Assembly (NCBI GenBank): GCA_022839105.1
Contig: JALHDH010000188.1
Span: forward strand, 1-5,432
Length of the DNA stretch: 5,432 bases
Origin: a bacterium
GTDB taxonomy: Bacteria > Vulcanimicrobiota > Xenobia > Xenobiales > Xenobiaceae
Direction of reading: 5' to 3'
Shown here: positions 1 to 4,663 of the stretch, piece after piece
How the letters are laid out: each line of letters opens with the position of its first letter
Position numbering within the stretch: the stretch's first letter is position 1
Notes under the pieces: model-generated
What the model was told of the DNA's origin: nothing
Databases searched by the model: none
The model's input: the letters and a program-made list of their open reading frames with translations, nothing else
Program-made: the position numbers and the translations under genes

Positions 1-97
1 TGGCGGAGAGGGAGGGATTCGAACCCCCGAGGAAGGTAGTTAGCCCCCCTGCTCGATTTCGAGTCGAGTGCATTCAACCGGGCTCTGCCACCTCTCC
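1..97 (-). tRNA. tRNA-Ser (anticodon CGA)
   Basis: This is a complete class II tRNA that decodes serine UCG codons. On the minus strand the acceptor stem pairs GGAGAGG (97-91) with CCTCTCC (11-5), followed by discriminator G (4) and an encoded CCA end (3-1). The D arm has a three-pair GCA/TGC stem. The anticodon stem pairs CTCGA with TCGAG, and its seven-base loop CTCGAAA (63-57) gives anticodon CGA at 61-59. A long variable arm of 23 nt (51-29) is the serine/leucine/tyrosine-type hallmark, and G73 with this anticodon makes it serine. The T arm has GGGGG/CCCTC with one G-T wobble and the loop TTCGAAT. The gene starts inside the 3' end of tadA and shares 58 bp with it, so it is probably released from a tRNA-Arg/tadA/tRNA-Ser transcript by RNase P. 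A separate promoter inside tadA cannot be excluded. The window begins exactly at the CCA end, so nothing downstream is visible. Confidence 0.96.
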
Positions 98-561
98 ATA
101 TCCGGGTCCTGAGTGATTCGACGATCCTGGAAGAAACGCTGGAGGAGGGCACGACACCGGGCCTCCAAGACCCCGCTGCGGACCTGGATCTGATGATCCA
201 GCCCGGGGTAGTCGACCAGGTTCAACCGGCTCCCCGCGCAGCCTGCGCGCGGATTCGCGGTCCCATAGACCAGACGCCGGATCCTGGCTTGGAGCAGGGC
301 CCCGGCGCACATCGGGCAGGGCTCTACGGTGACGTAGAGATCCGCCCCATCCAGGCGCCAATCCCCGACCCGCCGGGCAGCCCTTCGCAGGGCCAGCGTC
401 TCGGCGTGCGCCAGGGGATCCCGGAGGGTCTCGCGCAGGTTCCACCCGCACGCCAGCCTCTGGTCTCCCCGAACCACCACCGCCCCGACAGGCACTTCCC
501 CCAGGGCCAACGCCCTGCGAGCGGCCCGAAGGGCTACGCGCATCCAGACTCGATCGTCCAT
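40..561 (-). CDS. tadA: tRNA-specific adenosine deaminase TadA
   Basis: TadA converts adenosine 34 to inosine in tRNA-Arg(ACG) so that one tRNA reads CGU, CGC and CGA; it is a cytoplasmic zinc-dependent homodimer. The 173-residue product has the cytidine/deoxycytidylate deaminase fold signatures in order. These are EVPVGAVVV (22-30), the HAE motif with zinc ligand H52 and proton-shuttle E54, and PCPMC (81-85) with zinc ligands C82 and C85, followed by the AGALLQARIRRLVYG helix/strand. The conserved C-terminal helix ends near FFQDRR (143-148). The remaining tail (ITQDPD and onward) is not a recognisable part of the fold, and residues 155-173 plus the TAA stop are encoded inside the tRNA-Ser gene. 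The ATG at 561-559 follows a weak GGAA ribosome-binding site four bases upstream. The next Met (M7) would remove only six residues. tRNA-Arg lies 113 bp upstream on the same strand, so a shared transcript is likely. E. coli TadA is of similar length (about 167 aa). Guanine or cytosine deaminases are alternatives but fit less well, because the active-site spacing and the downstream PRAG-type segment look like TadA. Confidence 0.95.
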   Translation of the reverse strand: MDDRVWMRVALRAARRALALGEVPVGAVVVRGDQRLACGWNLRETLRDPLAHAETLALRRAARRVGDWRLDGADLYVTVEPCPMCAGALLQARIRRLVYGTANPRAGCAGSRLNLVDYPGLDHQIQVRSGVLEARCRALLQRFFQDRRITQDPDMERWQSPVECTRLEIEQGG

Positions 562-620
562 CAGGTTCCATCTTCAGTTTTCAGATTCGGGATTCCCACC
601 TGCCCATCAGGAGACTCAGA

Positions 621-648
621 AAGGGCCCCGGCTATGCCATCGGCCCTT
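621..648 (-). terminator. weak hairpin between tRNA-Arg and tadA
   Basis: A perfect 7-bp inverted repeat (AAGGGCC at 621-627 and GGCCCTT at 642-648) encloses a 14-nt loop that itself contains GGC-ATA-GCC. On the minus strand it lies 26 bp downstream of the tRNA-Arg CCA end and is followed only by TCTGAG, not a real U run. It could be a weak terminator/attenuator or a processing signal that separates tRNA-Arg from tadA. The missing U tract means termination is doubtful. Confidence 0.25.
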
Positions 649-674
649 GCCGTGCGACCCCGATCGGTGCGGTC

Positions 675-750
675 TGGCGCGCCGGGCAGGGATCGAACCT
701 GCAACCTTCGGCTCCGGAGACCGACGCTCTATCCATTGAGCTACCGGCGC
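675..750 (-). tRNA. tRNA-Arg (anticodon CCG)
   Basis: This is a complete 76-nt cloverleaf on the minus strand that decodes arginine CGG codons. The acceptor stem GCGCCGG (750-744) pairs perfectly with CCGGCGC (685-679); discriminator G is at 678 and CCA is encoded at 677-675. The D arm is GCTC/GAGC with loop AATGGATA, which holds the invariant GG. The anticodon stem TCGGT/GCCGA closes loop CTCCGGA (719-713), giving CCG at 717-715. The variable loop is five bases. The T arm GCAGG/CCTGC carries TTCGATC. It is the first gene after a probable promoter (803-832) and lies upstream of tadA. TadA acts on the ACG isoacceptor, not this one. The CCG isoacceptor reads the one CGN codon that inosine cannot, so the two neighbours together complete CGN decoding. 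Confidence 0.97.
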
Positions 751-802
751 CCGTTTCGCCCCGAGAGGCACCCGCAGACCGACCGGCCTGCACAGCGGAC
801 CC

Positions 803-832
803 ATCCTAACACAGGCGCCCTCCGCTTGACAA
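803..832 (-). promoter_or_regulatory. probable sigma70-type promoter for the tRNA-Arg/tadA unit
   Basis: On the minus strand a -35 box TTGTCA (832-827, five of six consensus bases) is followed after 18 bp by TAGGAT (808-803, four of six, including the key A at position 2 and T at position 6). Transcription would begin near 796, about 46 nt upstream of the mature tRNA-Arg 5' end. The following leader is GC-rich and non-coding, as expected for a stable-RNA transcript. The bases are a direct reading; promoter function is inferred from position and match. Confidence 0.5.
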
Positions 833-1079
833 GAGACCCCGGACCCCTGAATCCGCCGCCTGGACCCCGGCAACGGCGCGCAGGGGGTCCTCCGGGTGGG
901 ACAGGGACCTCCCGAGCCCGGCTGAGGGGGTGGATGGGCGGCGGTTGATGGTAGCCCCGGGCCGCGGAGGGGCCCTCGGGCGCCAACTGGCCCGCCCGCG
1001 GCGATTTTCGGGTATGGCTGCGCCCAGCCTGGCGTTCATCGAGTCGCCAGCCGAGGGTGACGAGCGCTCCGCGACCGCG
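833..1079. other. non-coding GC-rich spacer between transposase and tRNA-Arg promoter
   Basis: No convincing gene is seen here: reading frames that cross this stretch are Pro/Arg/Gly-rich shadows of GC-rich DNA without recognisable domains. The stretch holds a large imperfect hairpin (961-1002) and a small inverted repeat CTGGCG/CGCCAG (1029-1034 and 1045-1050) just beyond the transposase stop codon. One end of the insertion sequence must lie in it, but I could not place the boundary. Confidence 0.5.
961..1002. repeat. large imperfect inverted repeat (GC hairpin)
   Basis: GCCGCGG (961-967) pairs with CCGCGGC (996-1002) over 7 bp. After a 2/2 internal loop, GGGCC (970-974) pairs with GGCCC (989-993) over 5 bp around a 14-nt loop. 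Read rightwards it is followed by GATTTTC, which contains a short T run. Read leftwards, in the direction of the real genes, no T run follows. It could be a terminator that shields the transposase from rightward transcription, or part of the insertion-sequence flank. The function is unknown. Confidence 0.45.
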
Positions 1080-2612
1080 TCAGGCCGGGGCGGCACGTAT
1101 GAGCCCCAGGATCTGTCCTCGCACCTGCGCCAGGAACCGAGCCGCAGCCGTGGAGACTCGGACCACCATCTCGCGGGCGTGCTGCGTCACGCGCCCCGGC
1201 AGGTGGATCAGGTGGAACCGGACGGCCTTCAACCGACGCTCGGCCCACGAACGGTCGACTTTCGCCAGGGCCAGCATCTTCATCGCCTGGTTCAGGTTAT
1301 GAGCCAGCACGGTGATCAGCCACCAGGCTGCGTTCACCCCGAAGTGCTTTGAGGGCATCGTTCCGCCGGCCAACTCGTTCTTCAGGACATCGTGGACCTG
1401 CTCGCTTCTGCCGCAGCGTTCGCGATGCCACCGGATCACCCGGTCGCCGTCCCAATCCAGAAGGTTGGTGACGATGGCCCGGAGCTTGTATGCAGACGTG
1501 TCGAATTCAGCGCCGGGCGCCTTCAGGTCCAGGTGCAGTTGCTCGCCCGTCTCCGGCTGAGGCTGGTTCCTCAGCAACTCGCGCACCGCCAGGTAGCGAT
1601 ACTCCGGGTTTCCCTTCTTGTGGGCAATCCGGTTGGTCACAAAGGGGACCTCGGCCCACTCCTGCTTCGGAGCCCTCGAGCCCTCCGGCTGCGGGTAGGG
1701 CTTCCACTCGCTGGCAGGAATCCTGGAAATCTCAGCCCTCAAATCCGGCGTCATGTCCGCGCCCACGGCGAAGTGGATCACCCCAAACCGGGGATGCTTG
1801 CCTTCGGCCATCCTCCTCAGCAGGTCATAGTCGTAGCCGGCGGTATCGGTCCGGACGCACACCTGCTGGACGCTGTCCGGCAACATGTCCAGGGCCTCCT
1901 CCAGCACTCGCCGGTTTTCGAACCCTGCCGGAACGTTCCCGTCGCGAAACTCGGTGTGAAGCATGACTCCGTGCTCCGCCCAATAGACGTTCAGGGGCTG
2001 GAAGGCCCGGTAGCCCTCGTAGCAGAAGAGCGCCTCACGCTTCTCCACCGCGACCAGGGTTGCGTCGATATCGAGGGTCGCCGTGTCCACCGGCTTGTGG
2101 GCCTGCACGGCAGCCACCATGTCCTGGTTCGCCAGGCGCAGCCCCCTCAAAGAGTCCGACGGCAGGGGGATGAAAGCTGAACCGTGGCTACGGCGGGCTT
2201 CCTCCTCCGGGTTGCGGAAACCGTCCAGGTAGCGCCGACAGGCACTTGGCGAAGGGACCGACCGAGTCGGTTCCTTCCTCCATCGCCGTTCCATGGCCCG
2301 GCGTTCCGGGCGTGAAAGGCCCTGCTGGTCCACCCGGCGCAAGAGCCGCCCGAAACCACCGTCCTGCTCCAGTCGGTCCAGGTCATCCACGCAGTCTCCA
2401 CTGGCCAACTGCAGGAACAGCAGCGCCATCACCATCTGCCGATCGGTGTAGCCCTGCGTCCCTTCTCGCAGTTTCACGTGACGTTCGATGGCCGCTGGAA
2501 GACCCAGCACCTGTGCCAGATCCAGATAGGTTCCGAGCCCGGCCAGCGCAGTCTGACCATCGCCGAATCCTTCCACGCCCAGGTACTTGAAAGGCAGGAG
2601 CTCCTGTGCCAT
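1080..2612 (-). CDS. IS1380-family DDE transposase
   Basis: This enzyme cuts and joins the ends of its insertion sequence with an RNase H-like DDE active site. The protein resembles IS1380-family transposases from its start: MAQELLPFKYLGVEG and TALAGLGTYLDLAQVLGL are the typical N-terminal block. The ATG at 2612-2610 therefore gives 510 residues. The same frame is open upstream to another ATG (2621) and a TTG (2669, 529 residues), but those extra residues look unlike the family, and no start has a strong ribosome-binding site. Numbered from the TTG, catalytic candidates are D200/D202 in TLDIDAT, D275 in RTDTAGYD, and E423 with K430 in RSEQVHDVLK, which matches the E-x6-K spacing of the IS4-superfamily signature. 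RDGNVPAG (242-249) and the MPSKHFGVNAAWW block (438-450) are also family-like. There is no internal stop or frameshift and the C-terminus looks complete, so the enzyme is probably intact. It sits between dnaN and tRNA-Arg, in the same orientation as both. Confidence 0.93.
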   Translation of the reverse strand: MAQELLPFKYLGVEGFGDGQTALAGLGTYLDLAQVLGLPAAIERHVKLREGTQGYTDRQMVMALLFLQLASGDCVDDLDRLEQDGGFGRLLRRVDQQGLSRPERRAMERRWRKEPTRSVPSPSACRRYLDGFRNPEEEARRSHGSAFIPLPSDSLRGLRLANQDMVAAVQAHKPVDTATLDIDATLVAVEKREALFCYEGYRAFQPLNVYWAEHGVMLHTEFRDGNVPAGFENRRVLEEALDMLPDSVQQVCVRTDTAGYDYDLLRRMAEGKHPRFGVIHFAVGADMTPDLRAEISRIPASEWKPYPQPEGSRAPKQEWAEVPFVTNRIAHKKGNPEYRYLAVRELLRNQPQPETGEQLHLDLKAPGAEFDTSAYKLRAIVTNLLDWDGDRVIRWHRERCGRSEQVHDVLKNELAGGTMPSKHFGVNAAWWLITVLAHNLNQAMKMLALAKVDRSWAERRLKAVRFHLIHLPGRVTQHAREMVVRVSTAAARFLAQVRGQILGLIRAAPA

Positions 2613-2669
2613 GCTGCGCATACCCCGTTGTTTTTGAATCTGGTCCGTGACAAGAACAGACTTCGACAA
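1080..2669 (-). mobile_element. IS1380-type insertion sequence (termini not resolved)
   Basis: The presence of a full-length IS1380-family transposase with no other gene in the stretch indicates an insertion sequence. The coordinates given cover only the open frame; the element must extend into the non-coding DNA on both sides. I searched the flanks (about 960-1079 and 2640-2900) by eye and found no convincing pair of terminal inverted repeats and no matching 4-bp target duplication. The ends may be divergent or decayed, or simply missed without alignment tools. Confidence 0.75.
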
Positions 2670-2915
2670 CTGCGGGGTTTTTCTTGCCCGGAAGGACGCA
2701 ATATCCCTGAGCTCTGGGGTCTTTCGCCGTCCGGTTCAGAGGCTTCGGCCATCGATTGGAGCGCAGGGCACCGAGGTCCTTGTCCCACAGGTCGCCGGGC
2801 CGGGCCTCTCTCCCGCGACGACGTCCCCGATCGGCTGAAAACACGACGGCTTCAGTCGCCGGCGAGGAACAACTCCATCGAACGTCTGGGGTCAAGACGA
2901 CGAGAGAAGCCGGCA

Positions 2916-3026
2916 ACGACCGCCACCCACGCCTCACCGGCTTCGCTTCACCCGTTGGGTGAACGAATCGACGACCGCCACCCACGCCTCACCGGCTTCG
3001 CTTCACCCGTTGGGTGAACGAATCGA
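2916..3026. repeat. perfect 55-bp tandem duplication with internal palindrome
   Basis: Two identical 55-bp units (2916-2970 and 2971-3025) lie head to tail, with one further matching base at 3026. Each unit starts ACGACCGCCACCC and ends GAACGAATCG. Near its right end each contains the palindrome TTCACCC-GTT-GGGTGAA, a 7-bp perfect stem with a three-base loop. The units do not encode a recognisable protein in any frame and 55 is not a multiple of three, so a coding repeat is unlikely. No T run follows the hairpins, so they do not look like terminators. The unit could be a dispersed palindromic repeat family (REP-like) that has duplicated locally. The copies are identical, so the duplication is recent or actively homogenised. 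Confidence 0.9.
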
Positions 3027-3095
3027 GGCCACAGTCCAAAGCCCAGAGCCCAGTGCGCAGAGGATTCGAGCTCGCCTCAAACTTTTTTGGCGGCG

Positions 3096-3113
3096 GATCG
3101 AGGGACCTCGATC
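3096..3113. repeat. 18-bp hairpin palindrome downstream of dnaN
   Basis: GATCGAG (3096-3102) and CTCGATC (3107-3113) form a perfect 7-bp stem with a GGAC loop. It lies 70 bp past the dnaN stop codon. Read in the dnaN direction it is followed by a C/G stretch and then A6, not T6, so it is not a standard intrinsic terminator for dnaN. It may stabilise the 3' end of the dnaN mRNA; this is inference. Confidence 0.45.
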
Positions 3114-3182
3114 TGCACAACCAGCCCCCCACCCCTGGAAGGCCGCCCGGATCCCTCCGGAACGGCCCTCCGGGGTTTCTTC

Positions 3183-4325
3183 TCAGCCGACCGGCACGGC
3201 TTCGGGGGTCAGTTCCCTCAGGCGGACGGGCATGCACACGTAATCAAACGACGGGTCCTCCAAGGGCCTCAAGACGGCGCTGTGGCTCTGGTCCTGCAGG
3301 TCGAGCTGGACCTCCTCGGAATCCAGGACCATCAGGCAGTCCAGGACGAACTTTCCGTTGAAGGCGATGACCAGCGGCTCGCCCTCCAGAAGGGCCGGAA
3401 TCTCTTCCCGCGCTGAGCCGAGATCCGGGGTATTGGCGGACAGGACCAGACGATCCGGGTCAAACTCCATCCGAACCAGGTGCGGCGAGTCCTTCTCCTG
3501 GGCCACGATGATCATCCGACGGATGGCGCTGGCCAGGGCCTCGCGTCCCATGCGGGCGCTTCGCTGGAACCCCTTGGGGATCACCCGGTTGAAGTCCGGG
3601 AAGGTGCCCTCCAGGATCCGGCAGTGAAACTGGATCCCCGGAACCCGGAAAAAGGCCTGGGACTCGGCGAAGAGGACCTCGACCTCGTCCTCCCCCTCCC
3701 CGAAGATCTTGACCATCTCGTGCATGGCCCGGGCCGGAATGACCACCCGCGCCTCTCCTCCAGAGACCTGGTCCAACTCGCAGGACATCCGCGCCAGACG
3801 ACGGCCATCGGTGGCCACCAGGGTGATCCGGGAGGAGTCCATGAGGGTCAGGATCCCGGTCATCACCGGCCGGGACTCATCCACTTCGGCAGCCGCGATC
3901 CCGACGCGACCGACCATGGCCTTGAGGACCTTGCGGGGCAGGCGCAACGAGGAGGCTCCTTCGGGAACGGGGAGGCTCGGATACTCCTCCGCGGGCAAGG
4001 TCGCCACCTCGAAACGGGCCCGACCGCAGTTCAGCTTCAGAGAACCCTCCCGAACCGTCTGCAGGGTGGTGGGACCTGCCGGAAGCCGACCGACGATATC
4101 GGCAAGAAGACGAGCCGAACAGGTGGTGGCTCCTTCCTCGTGGACCCGGACGGGAATGGAAGTCTGGACGCCGATGTTGAGATCCGTTGCCGTGAGGCGG
4201 AGTTCGTCCCCTCTGGCCTCCATGAGGATATGTCCCAGGATGGGCAGGGGAGTCCGCGAGCTGATCGCTCGAGAGACCTGACCCAAGGCGTTTTCCAATA
4301 CTGTTTTTTCACAGTCCAGGTGCAT
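3183..4325 (-). CDS. dnaN: DNA polymerase III subunit beta (sliding clamp)
   Basis: DnaN forms the ring-shaped homodimer that holds DNA polymerase III and many repair proteins on DNA. The 380-residue product spans the three usual clamp domains (about 1-120, 125-250 and 255-370). Visible family blocks are RTPLPILGHILMEA (24-37), LTATDLNIGV (44-53), LPAEEYPSLP (110-119), VATDGRRLA (170-178, which lines the client-binding cleft), LEGTFPDFNRVIP (238-250), FNGKFVLDCL (322-331) and YVCMPVRL (362-369). In many clamps the chain stops at this final MP-x-RL motif; here it runs on for 11 residues (RELTPEAVPVG) beside the client-binding pocket. The ATG at 4325-4323 is preceded by GGAG eight bases upstream, which settles the start. 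dnaA lies upstream on the same strand, as in most bacteria, but a terminator and 338 bp separate the two, so dnaN probably has its own promoter. recF and gyrB do not follow. Full length with no frameshift. Confidence 0.97.
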   Translation of the reverse strand: MHLDCEKTVLENALGQVSRAISSRTPLPILGHILMEARGDELRLTATDLNIGVQTSIPVRVHEEGATTCSARLLADIVGRLPAGPTTLQTVREGSLKLNCGRARFEVATLPAEEYPSLPVPEGASSLRLPRKVLKAMVGRVGIAAAEVDESRPVMTGILTLMDSSRITLVATDGRRLARMSCELDQVSGGEARVVIPARAMHEMVKIFGEGEDEVEVLFAESQAFFRVPGIQFHCRILEGTFPDFNRVIPKGFQRSARMGREALASAIRRMIIVAQEKDSPHLVRMEFDPDRLVLSANTPDLGSAREEIPALLEGEPLVIAFNGKFVLDCLMVLDSEEVQLDLQDQSHSAVLRPLEDPSFDYVCMPVRLRELTPEAVPVG

Positions 4326-4333
4326 GGTCTGTT

Positions 4334-4337
4334 CTCC
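4334..4337 (-). promoter_or_regulatory. ribosome-binding site of dnaN
   Basis: On the minus strand GGAG (inside ATGGAGAACAGACC) lies eight bases before the dnaN ATG, a canonical Shine-Dalgarno spacing. It supports the chosen start over other upstream frames. Confidence 0.75.
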
Positions 4338-4386
4338 ATTCTTCTTTCATGATCATGTTCGTCATAGTCATAGGGGGTGTGCACTC

Positions 4387-4395
4387 TGGGGATAA
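4387..4395 (-). promoter_or_regulatory. DnaA-box-like 9-mer TTATCCCCA
   Basis: Reads TTATCCCCA on the minus strand, one mismatch (C for A at position 7) from the DnaA consensus TTATCCACA. It lies 62 bp upstream of the dnaN start and 14 bp downstream of a TTGACA hexamer, so DnaA bound here could affect dnaN transcription as well as initiation. Confidence 0.45.
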
Positions 4396-4479
4396 GAGCT
4401 TGAATCTTTGTCAATACGGGCTCTTGCGGTTTTCGGAGGCTGGGGACAGGTCCTGGATTTCCGCTGGACGCTCATCCCT

Positions 4480-4488
4480 TTTTCCACC
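4480..4488 (+). promoter_or_regulatory. weak DnaA-box-like 9-mer TTTTCCACC
   Basis: TTTTCCACC differs from the relaxed consensus TTWTNCACA only at the last base. On its own it is not significant; it is listed because it shares a spacer with three other box-like sites. Confidence 0.25.
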
Positions 4489-4541
4489 GGGAACATCTTG
4501 AGACTGTGCAAGTGGATGTCGGTCCACAGGTCCTTGAACAG

Positions 4542-4550
4542 TCTTCCACA
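4542..4550 (+). promoter_or_regulatory. weak DnaA-box-like 9-mer TCTTCCACA
   Basis: TCTTCCACA has one mismatch (position 2) to TTWTNCACA. It lies three bases before the TTATCCCCA site at 4554, in the same orientation, forming a closely spaced pair like those seen in bacterial origins. Confidence 0.35.
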
Positions 4551-4553
4551 TTG

Positions 4554-4562
4554 TTATCCCCA
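4554..4562 (+). promoter_or_regulatory. DnaA-box-like 9-mer TTATCCCCA
   Basis: Identical to the inverted copy at 4387-4395, including the following G, and one mismatch from TTATCCACA. The repeated use of the same variant suggests that it is the form recognised by this organism's DnaA; this is inference. Confidence 0.45.
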
Positions 4563-4605
4563 GGGTCGAGGTGGGCCTTGAGAACTCCGGGTCGTCGCAA
4601 ACCGG

Positions 4606-4632
4606 AAAAACCGCTCCTGTGCAGGGGCGGTT
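4606..4632 (-). terminator. intrinsic terminator after dnaA
   Basis: On the minus strand a hairpin begins 31 bp past the dnaA stop codon: AACCGC (4632-4627) pairs with GCGGTT (4614-4609). After one mismatched pair, CCTG/CAGG continues the stem to a tight tip. The 3' arm runs straight into TTTTT (4610-4606). A GC-rich stem followed by five Ts is the classical rho-independent form. It should separate dnaA transcription from dnaN. Confidence 0.8.
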
Positions 4633-4663
4633 CGTCCGTCTTCCGGCGCATGAGTCGGGTCGC

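Larger units (their letters stand above)
2670..3182. other. non-coding region between dnaN and the transposase
   Basis: About 510 bp without a supportable gene. Open frames here are short, run through the tandem repeat or antisense to the transposase, and show no family motif. The right end of the insertion sequence should lie in the first part. The rest holds a 55-bp tandem duplication (2916-3026), an 18-bp palindrome (3096-3113), an A/T6 tract at 3083-3088, and a direct repeat CCTCCGG (two copies near 3155-3175) just past the dnaN stop codon. No clear intrinsic terminator for dnaN is visible. Confidence 0.6.
4326..4604. other. candidate origin (oriC) / dnaN control region
   Basis: This spacer between the dnaA terminator and dnaN has no gene. 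It carries two identical TTATCCCCAG decamers in inverted orientation (4386-4395 and 4554-4563) and two weaker DnaA-box-like 9-mers. Next to dnaN is an AT-richer stretch (about 4338-4373) with the GATC palindrome CATGATCATG (4348-4357) and a doubled GTCATA (4361-4372), a possible unwinding site. A perfect -35 hexamer TTGACA reads towards dnaN at 4414-4409, but no good -10 stands at normal spacing. Many bacteria place oriC between dnaA and dnaN. Here the boxes are few and imperfect, so the call rests mainly on position. It may instead be only the dnaN promoter region, with the main origin upstream of dnaA outside the window. Confidence 0.5.

Noticed and set aside
193..948. Long plus-strand open frame (251 codons) covering tadA and tRNA-Arg.
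   Set aside because: It is antisense to a convincing tadA and crosses a tRNA gene; its composition is Pro/Arg-rich with no domain, typical of a shadow frame in GC-rich DNA.
1392..2180. Plus-strand open frame of 262 codons.
   Set aside because: It lies entirely antisense to the transposase, whose family motifs settle the coding strand.
1010..2710. Possible terminal inverted repeats of the insertion sequence: GGGTATGGCTGCGCCC near 1010-1025 against GGGATATTGCGTCC on the minus strand near 2708-2695.
   Set aside because: The match needs gaps inside the core, and the flanking bases (TTTC on the left, TGAG on the right) do not form a target duplication.
2383..2985. Minus-strand open frame of 200 codons upstream of and overlapping the transposase.
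   Set aside because: It overlaps the transposase in another frame, crosses the 55-bp repeat, and has no recognisable domain or ribosome-binding site.
2916..3026. CRISPR array.
   Set aside because: There are only two copies, directly abutting with no unique spacer; this is a tandem duplication.
3096..3113. Intrinsic terminator of dnaN.
   Set aside because: The stem is good but the following bases on the dnaN strand are C/G and then A6, not a T run.
3480..4352. Plus-strand open frame of 290 codons.
   Set aside because: It is antisense to dnaN and rich in His/Gly/Asp/Leu repeats produced by reading complementary codons; no family motif.
4409..4414. Complete dnaN promoter built on the perfect TTGACA hexamer.
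   Set aside because: At 16-18 bp spacing the bases are C/G-rich with no -10 resemblance; the nearest TAT element is only 14 bp away, so it is mentioned only within the spacer entry.
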